Assembly (NCBI RefSeq): GCF_029223525.1
Contig: NZ_JARHTQ010000005.1
Location: 186,001-250,000 of the forward strand
Source of the DNA: Streptantibioticus ferralitis
Lineage (GTDB): Bacteria; Actinomycetota; Actinomycetes; Streptomycetales; Streptomycetaceae
Direction: 5' to 3'
DNA: 64,000 bases
The notes under the pieces were generated by a model. The model worked only from the letters and a program-made list of their open reading frames with translations. It had not been told where the DNA came from and ran no database searches. The translations under genes were made by a program, and so were the position numbers. Below are positions 19,155 to 27,800 of this stretch, one piece after another; position 1 is the first letter of the stretch; each line of letters opens with the position of its first letter.

Positions 19155-19391
19155 ATGGACCAACAACCCGCCGCATACGAGCTGACCTTCCCGCAAAGTG
19201 AGGAGGAGGGAGCAGCCGACACGGTGGTGGTCCGCCGTACCGAGACCGCCGGTCCGGGCGGCAGCGCGGTGTACACGGACGACAGCGGCATCATCCGGGC
19301 CGAGATCAGCGAAAAAGGAGAGGTGAGAATGCTCGCCAGCGGCGGACGCCAGGCGCTGAGCCGCCCCACGAGCGCCCGTCCGCTTGACTAG
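19155..19391 (+). CDS. Small conserved actinobacterial protein (DUF6296-like)
   Basis: 78 residues without signal peptide or membrane segment, acidic N-terminal half (FPQSEEEGAADTVVVRRTE). The ending IIRAEISEKGEVRMLASGG resembles, from memory, small Streptomyces proteins labelled DUF6296, whose function is unknown. GGGAGGTGCC lies directly before the ATG at 19155, which fixes the start; an in-frame ATG at 19131 lacks one. A very strong hairpin terminator follows 16 bp after the stop, so it is a single-gene transcript. Confidence 0.65.
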   Translation: MDQQPAAYELTFPQSEEEGAADTVVVRRTETAGPGGSAVYTDDSGIIRAEISEKGEVRMLASGGRQALSRPTSARPLD

Positions 19392-19407
19392 TGCCGCGGA
19401 CACGAAA

Positions 19408-19456
19408 CGGGCTGCGCCCGGACCTCCGCGGTGCGCGGAGGTCCGGGCGCAGCCCG
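19408..19456 (+). terminator. Perfect 23-bp stem-loop terminator
   Basis: Positions 19408-19430 and 19434-19456 are exact reverse complements, separated by a 3-base GTG loop. The arms begin CGGGCTGCGCCCGG and end CTCCGCG. The stem is GC-rich and followed by AAATCC. It follows the small DUF6296-like gene. The length and perfection are well above an average terminator, so a regulatory RNA or dsDNA-binding role is an alternative. Confidence 0.8.
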
Positions 19457-19616
19457 AAATCCCCCCGGCCTCGGTGCCGGCCGCAACCGGCAGGCACTCA
19501 GGCGGAATGCCGTTCGGCGGCGCTCACCGCCGGCTTCTGACGACCGCTCGAAAATCGCCACCCCGCCAGTCGGTCACACGTTCGCCACTCGTACATGCTT
19601 ACGCATCTCGCGCGGC

Positions 19617-19910
19617 TCACACGCGCGCACCCTGAGCCCGTCCGGCCGTCGACGGCTCGCTGATCGTGATCTCCACATCGACGTCCAGGGCGGTGGCCAC
19701 CGCGGCTATCGACCTCAGCGTCAGGTTCTCGTCACCCGACAGGATCTGACTGATGCGCCCGGGCGACACGCCCATCCGCTCGGCGAGCTCCCTTCGGGAC
19801 AGCTCACGTTCCACCAGCAGCTCCGCGAGCGACGCCGTCGCCTGGCGGGCCAGTCGCGCACCGGCTGACTCGGCCGCCCCACCGCGATCCGTACAGTGTC
19901 GCCACGACAT
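19617..19910 (-). CDS. XRE-family helix-turn-helix regulator
   Basis: 97 residues. The HTH is clear in residues about 30-75: LAELLVERELSRRELAERMG, then VSPGRISQILSGDENLTLRS, followed by IAAVATALDVDVEITIS. The recognition helix SPGRISQIL and the trailing ALDVDVEI pattern are like antitoxin or HigA/SinR-type regulators. No partner toxin-like gene is adjacent. The N-terminal 25 residues (MSWRHCTDRGGAAESAG) are not typical, and translation may begin later at an internal codon. The long upstream region contains two hairpins that could be operators. Confidence 0.75.
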   Translation of the reverse strand: MSWRHCTDRGGAAESAGARLARQATASLAELLVERELSRRELAERMGVSPGRISQILSGDENLTLRSIAAVATALDVDVEITISEPSTAGRAQGARV

Positions 19911-20311
19911 AACGTCACCCCAAGAACACTGTGTTGCCGGGTGTTACCCGGCGAGAACAGCATGCCATCGCCAGGCCCGGCGAATAACAGCGTTTCGGCC
20001 AAAGCTCCGCGCCCCGCAGAGGCATGACCGCGACCGGTAACCGGCTGGCGCACGCGGCGCGCTGTCGAGCCGCCGCGGTCGGCCGGCGCTCCGCAACAGG
20101 GACGCGCGGCGTCATCACCGACCGGGCGTCGGCGCGATCCGCGAAAGAAGCCGCACAGAAGAATCCGCGCAAAAGAAAAATAGTCGCGCTCGGGGCCTGG
20201 GAAATCCCAGAAGCAACCTCACCGAAACGAATTCCCCCGTGGATCCGGCGGGTTGCCACCCCGAGCGCGACTGACTTCACTATGTCAAAAAACCCGTCAA
20301 CCCGCAAGGAC

Positions 20312-20344
20312 GGCCCCGTTTCTCACGCTGCGAGAAACGAGGCC
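20312..20344. repeat. Hairpin A (GTTTCTC/GAGAAAC)
   Basis: CGTTTCTC at 20317-20324 pairs with GAGAAACG at 20332-20339 around a 7-base loop; flanking GGCC on both sides (20312-20315, 20341-20344) extends the stem after one mismatch. It shares the TTTCTC/GAGAAA core with hairpin B downstream. Terminator or regulator site cannot be told apart from sequence alone. Confidence 0.55.
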
Positions 20345-20380
20345 AAACGGAATCCCCTGTTTCGGACATAACGATTCCAC

Positions 20381-20403
20381 GCTTTCTCGCCCTGCGAGAA
20401 AGC
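20381..20403. repeat. Hairpin B (GCTTTCTCGC/GCGAGAAAGC)
   Basis: Perfect 10-bp stem with a CCT loop, 86 bp before the quinone reductase start. It has the same TTTCTC/GAGAAA core as hairpin A, 37 bp further on. The pair looks like duplicated operators or stacked RNA structures. Confidence 0.6.
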
Positions 20404-20489
20404 GGCCTCCGGACCCGCCGGTGGCCCGTGGCAGGTCATGACCTAGCCTGTCGGGGCGGGCACTCCGCAACGTCCAGCCAAGGAGAGAC

Positions 20490-21437
20490 ATGCGCGCGAT
20501 CACCATGCGTCGGTTCGGCGGGCCCGAGGTGCTCGAACTCACCGAGGTGCCCGATCCCCAGGCCCGCGCGGGCCACCTTCTGGTGGATGTCACCCGAGCC
20601 GGAGTCAATTACGCTGACGTACACGTCCGCGGAAACACATATCTAGCCCCGATTTCGCTTCCCTATATTCCCGGAAATGAAATCGTGGGCATTACCGCGG
20701 ATGGCCGCCGCATCGCCGCCCTCACCATTGGCGGCGGCTACGCGGAGAAGGCGGTCGTACACCGCCGGGTCGCCTGGGACATCCCCGATGACGTCACCGA
20801 CGACCAGGCGGCGGCGCTGGCGCTGCAGGGCAACACCGCATGGCATCTGCTCTTCACCGCCGCCCAGTTGACCAGCGGTCAGAGCGTGGTCATCCCGGCC
20901 GCGGCGGGCGGCGTGGGGTGTATCGCCGTCCAGCTGGCGAAGCAGATCGGCGCCAAGGTCATCGCGCTGGCCAGCACCGAGGCCAAACGGCGGTTGGCCA
21001 TGGACCTCGGCGCGGACGCCGCCCTTGACTCGTCCACCACCGTAGGCCTCACCGAGCGGATTCTGGACGCGGCGGGTGGCCCGGTACACGCGGCCCTGGA
21101 GATGACCGGCGGACCGACCCTGCAGGCGACGCTGGCCGCGGTGGCGCCGCGCGGCCGCCTGGCGGTGTACGGGTACGCCTCGGGCGAATCCGGCACCGTG
21201 CCGACCCAGCTGCTGATGCAGAAGTCCATCAGCGTCTCCGGATTCTGGCTGCCGCACCTGTACTCGGACCGCAACGCACTCCCCATGAGCATGAAGGCGC
21301 TGACCGCCGCAGTGCGCTCCGGCGACCTGCGGCCCGTGATCGGCGGCGCCTACCCGCTGGCCCAAGCCGCCCAGGCACACCGCGATCTGGCGGCCCGTAC
21401 CCAGACCGGAAAGCTGGTTTTGACCACGGCACCGTAG
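20490..21437 (+). CDS. NAD(P)H:quinone oxidoreductase (zinc-free MDR family)
   Basis: 315 residues of the medium-chain dehydrogenase/reductase superfamily, quinone reductase branch. Visible are the GroES-like N-terminal domain (GPEVLELTEVPDPQARAGHL; VDVTRAGVNYADVHVRG), the nucleotide-binding motif VIPAAAGGVGCIAVQLAKQ and the C-terminal HRDLAARTQTGKLVL ending. The cysteine and histidine zinc ligands of alcohol dehydrogenases are missing, as expected for QOR-type enzymes. AAGGAGAG lies before the ATG. Its natural substrate (quinones, enones) is not readable from sequence. The adjacent hairpins may control it. Confidence 0.85.
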   Translation: MRAITMRRFGGPEVLELTEVPDPQARAGHLLVDVTRAGVNYADVHVRGNTYLAPISLPYIPGNEIVGITADGRRIAALTIGGGYAEKAVVHRRVAWDIPDDVTDDQAAALALQGNTAWHLLFTAAQLTSGQSVVIPAAAGGVGCIAVQLAKQIGAKVIALASTEAKRRLAMDLGADAALDSSTTVGLTERILDAAGGPVHAALEMTGGPTLQATLAAVAPRGRLAVYGYASGESGTVPTQLLMQKSISVSGFWLPHLYSDRNALPMSMKALTAAVRSGDLRPVIGGAYPLAQAAQAHRDLAARTQTGKLVLTTAP

Positions 21438-21580
21438 GATCGGGCCATCCGTGGGCACCCCTCACCACGATGCCCGCCTTGGCCGAATCCCGACGGCTGA
21501 CCGGGCGGGATACGTGGAAGGCTGTGTCCCCGCGGGGGACCGGGGGACACGGCCAGAGCGAGTAGAGGCGGGCTCACTGC

Positions 21581-22417
21581 ATGAACAGGCACAGTGCGCG
21601 GGACGGTCGGACGGCATCGGGCGGCACCAGCCACGCCGAGCGGGTCTTCCGGGTGCAGCGGGCCTTCGCCGAGCTGGGCGGCACCTCGCACGGCCCCGGC
21701 GAACTGGCCAAGGTCACCGGACTCGACGACTCCGCGGTGCACCGCATTCTGCAGTCCGGCGTCTACCAGGGGAACTTCGTCCGGGTCGGGCGCGGCCAGT
21801 ACCAACTCGGCCTTTCGGCGGCCAAGTTGGGCCTGCAGGCGCTGGCCCACGGCCCCGAGGGCGACGCCGGGCAGGCCGTACTCCAGGAGCTGCGGGCACG
21901 GACCGACGGCGGTCTGGCCTTCCTCTACATGCTCGCGCCCTTCGGAGGCGCCCAGCGCCAGTGCATCGACATGGCCGTGGGCGACTCCGACCTGGTCGAG
22001 CTGGGGATGACCCCGCGCGATGTGCTGTCGGTGACCCGCTCGCTGCGCACCGGTGCCTCCGGCCGCACGATCCTGGCCTACCTGCCCGACACGATTCAGG
22101 CCAGGGTGCTCGCCGAACCCGTCCCCGAGGAGGCCGGCCCCGGTGTGTTCCGGAACAACGACGAGCTCCTGGCCTCGCTCGCCGAGGTGCGGGACCAGGG
22201 CTTCGCCCTCGGCCAGCAGGAGTGCATGGCCGGTTGGAACTCGTGCGCCGCGCCCATCATGTGGGACGACTCCATCATGGGCGCCGTGCTGCTGCTCAAG
22301 CCGGTGAGCGAGATGCCGCGTGCCCCGCAGAGCGTCATCGACGCCACCAAGGTGGCCGGTGCGGGACTCAGCCGTCTCGCCTGCGGGCCGTGGCCCTCGA
22401 CGGTGCAGCGCCCTTAG
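21581..22417 (+). CDS. IclR-type transcriptional regulator
   Basis: 278 residues. The N-terminal winged helix is visible at about residues 20-75 (RVFRVQRAFAELGGTSHGPG, LAKVTGLDDSAVHRILQSGV, YQLGLSAAKLG), followed by a GAF-like effector domain with FLYMLAPFGGAQRQCIDMAV, ASGRTILAYLP and ECMAGWNSCAAPIM. This matches IclR architecture, though the N-terminus is longer and more polar than usual. No operon partner is obvious: it is 143 bp after the quinone reductase and 62 bp before the cyclophilin. Ligand unknown. Confidence 0.8.
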   Translation: MNRHSARDGRTASGGTSHAERVFRVQRAFAELGGTSHGPGELAKVTGLDDSAVHRILQSGVYQGNFVRVGRGQYQLGLSAAKLGLQALAHGPEGDAGQAVLQELRARTDGGLAFLYMLAPFGGAQRQCIDMAVGDSDLVELGMTPRDVLSVTRSLRTGASGRTILAYLPDTIQARVLAEPVPEEAGPGVFRNNDELLASLAEVRDQGFALGQQECMAGWNSCAAPIMWDDSIMGAVLLLKPVSEMPRAPQSVIDATKVAGAGLSRLACGPWPSTVQRP

Positions 22418-22479
22418 GGTGACGGCGCACGCCCCCTGATCGAGTGCCGCGAGTGCCACAGACCACGGAGGTCCGTCAC

Positions 22480-23163
22480 ATGATGCGCAAGCACTGGGTT
22501 CCCGTCGCCGCGGCGGCGTCCATCGTTCTCACGCTGACCACGGTCGCGGCCGCGGACGCGCAGACCGGCGTGCGCCGGTCCGCGGCGGCCAGGCCCACCG
22601 CGGACGGGTGCGGCTACACCAAGGCGGTGCCCGCCGACAGATTCAAGGGCATACCCGCCTTCGACCCCGCCGCGGCCGCTCGGCCGTACTCCGCAACACT
22701 GCGTACCAGCCAGGGCCGTATCACCTTCCGGGCGCTGACCGACAAGGCGCCGTGCACCACGTTCTCCTTCCGCTTCCTCGCCCAGCACGCCTACTTCGAC
22801 CGGACGCACTGCCACCGGCTCACCACACAGAAGATCTATGTGCTGCAGTGCGGTGACCCGACGGGCACCGGCAGCGGTGGGCCCGGCTACTCCTTCCGCG
22901 ACGAGAACCTGTCCGGCGCCACGTATCCGGCGGGCACCGTGGCCATGGCCAACTCCGGCCCGAACACCAACGGCAGCCAGTTCTTCGTGGTCTGGAAGGA
23001 CACCAAGCTCTCCCCCGCCTACACGCCGTTCGGCCAAGTGACCGGCGGCATGGACGTGTTGCGGAGGATCGCCGCCGCGGGCGAGGACGACCAGAACGGC
23101 CCGGGCGACGGCTTCCCGACCCTGCCGGTCGACATCGACCACGTACGGATCGCTCCGCGCTAA
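22480..23163 (+). CDS. Secreted cyclophilin-type peptidyl-prolyl isomerase
   Basis: 227 residues. A signal peptide (MMRKHWVPVAAAASIVLTL, cleavage near AADAQT) directs export; no lipobox cysteine. The cyclophilin core is clear: TLRTSQGRITFRAL, APCTTFSFRFLAQHAYFDRT, CHRLTT, LQCGDPTGTGSGGPGYSF, AMANSGPNTNGSQFFV. The canonical active-site FHRV-type motif reads THCHRLTTQKIYVLQCGD, with Arg retained and the PGFMxQxGD Gln/Phe region altered to YVLQCGD. It should assist folding of secreted proteins. GGAGG before the ATG at 22480 fixes the start; a GTG 36 bases upstream is less likely. The 3' end overlaps the convergent DoxX gene by 4 bp. Confidence 0.88.
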   Translation: MMRKHWVPVAAAASIVLTLTTVAAADAQTGVRRSAAARPTADGCGYTKAVPADRFKGIPAFDPAAAARPYSATLRTSQGRITFRALTDKAPCTTFSFRFLAQHAYFDRTHCHRLTTQKIYVLQCGDPTGTGSGGPGYSFRDENLSGATYPAGTVAMANSGPNTNGSQFFVVWKDTKLSPAYTPFGQVTGGMDVLRRIAAAGEDDQNGPGDGFPTLPVDIDHVRIAPR

Positions 23164-23597
23164 CGCCGCCGACCGCAGCAGCGTCCGGTCAGCCCGTCGA
23201 GGAGCAGGGACAGTCCGATGCCGACCAGCCATACGTCCTTGGCCAGCGGCAGCCCCTGCTCCGTCGGGCGAAGGCTGCCCTCCTCCCGCATGCCGGGCGT
23301 GCGCAGGTAGAGGCCCAGCGTGCCCAGCGAGAACGCGGTCAGGCCCGCACCGGCCACGGCGGCCGGCACCACCGGGACCAGCAGCGCCGCGCCCAGTGCG
23401 AGCTCCCCGGCGGACAACAGGCGGACGAAGCGCTGCGGGTCGAGTTTGCCGAGGAACGGATAGCTGCCGGTGGCGAAGCCGTGCAGGTTGCGCGCGGTCT
23501 CCTCGTCAGCCCCGCGTTTGCCGAGCCCGGAGTTCAGGAAGAAGGCCCCGGCGGAGAGCCGTAGCGGCAACTGGCGGCATGCGGATCGCGAGTCCAT
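23160..23597 (-). CDS. DoxX-family membrane protein
   Basis: 145 residues with four predicted helices: LPLRLSAGAFFLNSGLGK (DoxX-type first helix), LLSAGELALGAALLVPVVP, AGAGLTAFSLGTLGLYL and LAKDVWLVGIGLSLLLDGL. DoxX proteins are small plasma-membrane proteins linked in some bacteria to thiol or quinone redox; function here is unknown. The ATG at 23597 follows GAGGAGG. It converges with the cyclophilin and is divergent from the protease-kinase operon. The last residues are arginine and cysteine rich (GRCCGRRR). Confidence 0.82.
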   Translation of the reverse strand: MDSRSACRQLPLRLSAGAFFLNSGLGKRGADEETARNLHGFATGSYPFLGKLDPQRFVRLLSAGELALGAALLVPVVPAAVAGAGLTAFSLGTLGLYLRTPGMREEGSLRPTEQGLPLAKDVWLVGIGLSLLLDGLTGRCCGRRR

Positions 23598-23796
23598 GGC
23601 AGGCCTCCTCATGACACGTCCGCGTTCCACGGTAGTAGCGGTCCACGCCCGCCGCATGGCGAGCGCCCTCGCCCTGCCGGGAGCCCGGTGACGGGCCGCG
23701 CGGGCGCGCGCCGCGGCGACACACTGCGTGAGGTCAGGTGGCCGTGTGTGTCGGAAGTGCTGACGGCATGGGCGGCTTTGCGTACCCTGGTGTGCC

Positions 23797-25485
23797 ATGG
23801 GGGACCAGGGGGAGCTCCCCGGCAACTTTGGTGCCAGGCCGCCGGGTTGGGCGGTACGCGTCCGCCGTGACGACGGGTCGATCGCGGGGGCGGGCATCTT
23901 GCTGGCCGCGGACCGGGTGCTGACCTGCGCCCATGTCGCGCCCATGGACCAGCGGTTCACCCTGGAGTTCGTCGGGGAACCGGATGCGGAGCCGGTACGG
24001 GCCGAAGTGCTACCCGACTGCTGGGTTCCGGAGACCCTGGACTCGGACGGGGATCCCAGCGGAGACGTCGCCCTGCTGCGGCTGGCCGAACCGCGGCCGC
24101 GGGTGCGGCCCGCCTCCCTCTACCGGCTGTCCCCGACACACCGGACCGCCCATATGTACGGCTTCCCGAAGGACTACAGCGGCGGCATCTACTTCCGCGC
24201 CAATGTCGTCGGCGGTACCGGCCGGGACGGCCAGGTCCAGCTCAGCCCCGTCCGCCGCAACGAACTGGTCCGGCCGGGGTTCAGCGGCGCCGGGGTGGTG
24301 GACGACCAGACCGGCCAGGTCATCGGCATGGTGCTCAGCCGGGTGCGGGAACGGGACGGCTCGGGCTTCTCGTTCATGAGTCCCACCGAGACGATCGTGC
24401 AGCATCTGCCGCGGGTGGCGCAGTGGACGCACGGGCTGTCCGCGGTCGACGAGTCGCTGGTGTCCGGCAACGGTGAGGAACCGCTCGACCAGCCGTTCGC
24501 GGAGCGGTTGGCACGCTGGTTCGAGGGGCACGGCCGCCCGGTGAAGATCAGCGTCGTGGCCGATGAGCGCGGCCCCCGGGCCGCCACGTTGCGCCGCGCC
24601 ATCAAGCTGGCCGACCGCGAGTTGCGCAGCAGCGCCTCGACCGGCCAGGCATCGCAGCACCCGCCTTCGACCATCCCGCCCGCGGGCGGTCTCGACCTCG
24701 CGGTCGACGCCACCGACCGCACCGTCGCGGAGGTCGCCGAGCGGATCGCCGCGCGGACCGGGCTCGGCGTACGCGCCGGGCAGGCCCCCGCCGACCGGAT
24801 CCGCGCCGGCGCGGTGACGCTCAGCATCGTCGTGGTCGGGGTGGACCGGGCCGCCGACCCGGCGGCGCTGCTCGAACTGCTGGGCGTACTGGCCGAGCAC
24901 GACAGCCGACTGCTGCTGGTCTTCCGGGACCCGCACACGGCCAGCCGCCACCAGGCCGAGTCCGAACTCGTCGTACGTCCCTGGCGGGAGCGGCTGACCC
25001 GGCTGTGCGAACGGTTGGCCGAGATCACCGATCGACTCGCCGGTGAACTGCGTGAGCGGATGAGTCAGGTGGTGTCCGACACCCGCCGGGCCACCGACGT
25101 GCTGGTCAAGGCGTACGCCTTGCGCGAGCATGTGAGCCGGCTCGCCGACCCGCCCCTCGACCCGGAGCAGGCGGTGGATCTGGCCCCCTACGAACGCGCC
25201 GCCGCGCGGGCGGTCACCCGGCTGAACCAGATGATCGAGCACCTCGACGAACTGATCCGGCAGCGCGAGGAGTTGCGCGGCAGGCTCAAGTCCTACCAGG
25301 TGCTCGCCCAGGAGGGCTCCGACCGGGAGGACCTGGAGGGGTCGGCCCGCTATCTGGCGGCGTACCACCTGCTGTACCGCGCCCCCTGCGACATCACTGC
25401 CGCGCAGGCGGCGGTGGACCGCTACACCCGGTACGTGGACGGCCTGCCGGACCAACCAACCGAGGTGGGTGGTGAAGCGCCATGA
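23797..25485 (+). CDS. Trypsin-like serine protease with C-terminal helical region
   Basis: 562 residues without signal peptide, so apparently cytosolic. Residues about 15-210 form a trypsin-like domain with triad His46 (LTCAHVA), Asp90 (SGDVALLRL) and Ser163 (RPGFSGAGV). The middle (about 240-390) looks like a separate alpha/beta domain (VKISVVADERGPRAATLRRA; AVTLSIVVVGVDRAAD) reminiscent of the effector-associated segments seen beside trypsin-like domains in bacterial conflict and signalling systems. Residues about 400-540 are helical, Arg/Glu-rich and likely coiled coil (RLTRLCERLAEITDRLAGEL; LIRQREELRGRLKSYQ). The stop overlaps the kinase start (ATGA), so it is the first gene of the PknG-like operon. 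A role in processing or relaying kinase signals is inference. Confidence 0.8.
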   Translation: MGDQGELPGNFGARPPGWAVRVRRDDGSIAGAGILLAADRVLTCAHVAPMDQRFTLEFVGEPDAEPVRAEVLPDCWVPETLDSDGDPSGDVALLRLAEPRPRVRPASLYRLSPTHRTAHMYGFPKDYSGGIYFRANVVGGTGRDGQVQLSPVRRNELVRPGFSGAGVVDDQTGQVIGMVLSRVRERDGSGFSFMSPTETIVQHLPRVAQWTHGLSAVDESLVSGNGEEPLDQPFAERLARWFEGHGRPVKISVVADERGPRAATLRRAIKLADRELRSSASTGQASQHPPSTIPPAGGLDLAVDATDRTVAEVAERIAARTGLGVRAGQAPADRIRAGAVTLSIVVVGVDRAADPAALLELLGVLAEHDSRLLLVFRDPHTASRHQAESELVVRPWRERLTRLCERLAEITDRLAGELRERMSQVVSDTRRATDVLVKAYALREHVSRLADPPLDPEQAVDLAPYERAAARAVTRLNQMIEHLDELIRQREELRGRLKSYQVLAQEGSDREDLEGSARYLAAYHLLYRAPCDITAAQAAVDRYTRYVDGLPDQPTEVGGEAP

Positions 25486-27734
25486 CCTCGTGCGAACACC
25501 CTGCCTGCGAGGGCCGGTTGATGGCCACCGGCTTCTGCGACACCTGCCGACGGCGTCCACCACGGTCCGCCGTGCCCGCCCAACGGACCGCCGCCGACCG
25601 GCGAGCGGCCGAGGCCGCCGGCTCCGCCACGGATGACCACGGCGCCGTCCTCGACCGTGATGGGCTGCTGGAGCTGCCGACGGTCAGCCCGCCCGACCCG
25701 GCGGACGTCATCATCCGCGACCCCCAGCCGCCCACGCACGGGCGGCGCTGCGGCGCGGACGGCTGCACCGAGTTGATCGGCATCGGCTACGGCAGACAGC
25801 CCGCCCGCAGCCGGGGCTTCTGTCCCAGGTGCGGTACCGCCTACTCCTTGGTACCCGAGTTGCACCCCGGTGACCTGGTCGACCACTACCGGGTGGTCGG
25901 TTGCCTGGCATGCGGCGGCCAGGGCTGGATCTATCTGGCCGAGGACATACGTCTGCAGGGCCTGCGCGTCGTCCTCAAGGGGCTGATCAACACACGTGAC
26001 GAGGTCTCACATCGCAGCGCCGCCGAGGAGCGCCGCTCCCTGGCCACGCTCCACCACCCGGACATCGTCAGCGTCATCACGGACGTTCAGCATCTGGGCC
26101 CCGGCGCACGGGAGCCGACCGGATACATCGTCATGGAGTACATCGGCGGGCGTTCTCTGCAGCAACTCCTCGAATCCCCAGGCCTGGAGGGAATCTTCGG
26201 CGGCCCGATGCTCTTCGACCATGTCATCACCTACGGCTGCAAGATCCTCGGGGCACTGGAGTACCTGCACGGCCGGGGACTGCTGTACTGCGACATGAAA
26301 CCGGCCAATGTGATCCACTACGACAAGGAGATCAAGGTCATCGACCTGGGCGCGGTGCGGCGCGTCGACGACCACGACTCCGTACTGGTGCACACGGAGA
26401 AGTTCGCGCCGCCGAAGGCGGAACGCGACCGGGGAGACTTCGACGTCGACACCGATCTGTACACGGTCGCCCGGACCCTGGAGTACCTGGCCGAGCACGC
26501 GGTCCCCGCCACCGGGCTGGCCGACCGCTCGTTCCGGCTGGTGATCGACCGGGCGAAACACCAGGACCGCACGGCGCGCTTCGGCTCGGCCGCGGAGATG
26601 TCCCGGCAGCTGTGGGAAGTACTGCGGGAGAACCGCGCGCTGGCCCGTCATGAGCAATACCCGGAGCGCTCCACGCTGTTCACCCCCACCGCCGTGCTGT
26701 TCGGCTCCCGGCTGGGGGCGGTTCCGCCGCTGAGCCACTGGACCGAGCGCACCGGCGGCCAGCCCCTGCGGCTGGACATCGACCCGCCCGACCCGGTCGA
26801 GGCGGCCCGCGGGCTGCCGATCCCGATCCCGCGCCCGGACGATCCCGCCGCCCCCCTGCTGACCAGCCTGGCCGCGGACAACCCGGAGCGCATCGAGGAG
26901 CGGGAGAACGAGGATCGCGGGTTCCAGACGGTCGAGGTCGCGCTGTGGCTGTGCCGCGCCTACCTACAGCGCGGCGAGCCGGGGCAGGCGGACCACTGGC
27001 TGGGCGAGGCGACGAAGCGGTTGGGGCCGGATGCCGCCGGGTACGACTGGCGGCTCGCCTGGCACCGCGGCGTACTGCGCCTCGGCAGGCGTGACGTCAG
27101 CGGCGCCCAGGAGGAGTTCGGCGCCGTCTACGGCACGGTGCCCGGGGAGTACGCACCCAAGCTGGCCCTCGGCTACTGCGCCGAGTGGCGGCGCAAGGAC
27201 GAGTCGGGGGCGGATGCCAGGTCCTACTACGAGGCGGTGTGGCAGCGCGACCGGTCGCAGGGCAGCGCGGCCTTCGGGCTGGCCCGTGTCCACCTGCGCC
27301 ACGGCGACCGGGCGGGCGCCGTCGGGATCCTCGACCAGGTACCGAAGACCTCCCGGCACTACGACGCGGCCCGGATCGCCGCGCTGCGGGTGTACGCGGG
27401 ACTGCTCGCCGACCGCGCGCCGACCGTGGACCAGCTGCGCGAGGTGGTCGAGCGGCTGCCGGAACTCGACCTGGACGGCGGCGAGGCGGACGGCGAGTCC
27501 CGGGAGCGGCTGGTGGCGGAGATCCGGGAGACCGTGTTCGCGTCCCGCCCGGTGGCCGGCTGGGGCGAGCGGTTTCCCGGTGGCCGGCTGTTCGGCCCGG
27601 ACGGCACCGACAGACAGCTGCGCGAGCTGCTGGAGGAGTCGTTCTGGAAGCTGGCCGGGCAGGCGAGGACCGCGGACGAGCGCGCGGAGCTCATCGACCG
27701 GGCCCACGGCATACGGCCGATGAGCACGTTCTGA
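25482..27734 (+). CDS. PknG-type serine/threonine protein kinase
   Basis: 750 residues. Two cysteine sets of zinc-ribbon type precede the kinase: Cys4/9/19/22 and Cys90/95/114/117, each Cx4C...Cx2C; mycobacterial PknG has one rubredoxin-like set. The segment VPELHPGDLVDHYRVVGCLA matches the PknG linker. Kinase motifs: glycine loop CGGQGWIYLAED, Lys166 in VVLKGLI, catalytic YCDMKPANV (Asp271, Lys273; the usual HRD replaced by YCD as in PknG-like kinases), and DLG (288-290) in place of DFG, a PknG hallmark. Residues from about 470 are TPR-like helices (CRAYLQRGEPGQADHWLGEA). No transmembrane helix. It should phosphorylate Ser/Thr targets; mycobacterial PknG targets the FHA protein GarA. It overlaps the protease gene upstream and is followed by the vWA gene. 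Confidence 0.9.
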   Translation: MTSCEHPACEGRLMATGFCDTCRRRPPRSAVPAQRTAADRRAAEAAGSATDDHGAVLDRDGLLELPTVSPPDPADVIIRDPQPPTHGRRCGADGCTELIGIGYGRQPARSRGFCPRCGTAYSLVPELHPGDLVDHYRVVGCLACGGQGWIYLAEDIRLQGLRVVLKGLINTRDEVSHRSAAEERRSLATLHHPDIVSVITDVQHLGPGAREPTGYIVMEYIGGRSLQQLLESPGLEGIFGGPMLFDHVITYGCKILGALEYLHGRGLLYCDMKPANVIHYDKEIKVIDLGAVRRVDDHDSVLVHTEKFAPPKAERDRGDFDVDTDLYTVARTLEYLAEHAVPATGLADRSFRLVIDRAKHQDRTARFGSAAEMSRQLWEVLRENRALARHEQYPERSTLFTPTAVLFGSRLGAVPPLSHWTERTGGQPLRLDIDPPDPVEAARGLPIPIPRPDDPAAPLLTSLAADNPERIEERENEDRGFQTVEVALWLCRAYLQRGEPGQADHWLGEATKRLGPDAAGYDWRLAWHRGVLRLGRRDVSGAQEEFGAVYGTVPGEYAPKLALGYCAEWRRKDESGADARSYYEAVWQRDRSQGSAAFGLARVHLRHGDRAGAVGILDQVPKTSRHYDAARIAALRVYAGLLADRAPTVDQLREVVERLPELDLDGGEADGESRERLVAEIRETVFASRPVAGWGERFPGGRLFGPDGTDRQLRELLEESFWKLAGQARTADERAELIDRAHGIRPMSTF

Positions 27735-27800
27735 CGGGCAGTTCCAGCACCTGAGGAGGCGAGGAGTACGGACACGGCCGGTACGGATCGCGAGTGCACC

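Larger units (their letters stand above)
19911..20489. other. 579-bp intergenic region, AT-richer than surroundings
   Basis: Lies between the divergent XRE regulator and quinone reductase genes. It has runs such as AAAAGAAAAATAG and several A/T-rich patches unusual for this genome. Frames here have no family sequence. Two related hairpins (20312-20344 and 20381-20403) are its main structures; promoters for both flanking genes must lie here. Confidence 0.5.

Noticed and set aside
20024-20371. 115-codon frame in the gap before the quinone reductase
   Set aside because: Basic, low-complexity product, no ribosome site, runs through hairpin A; not supported as coding.
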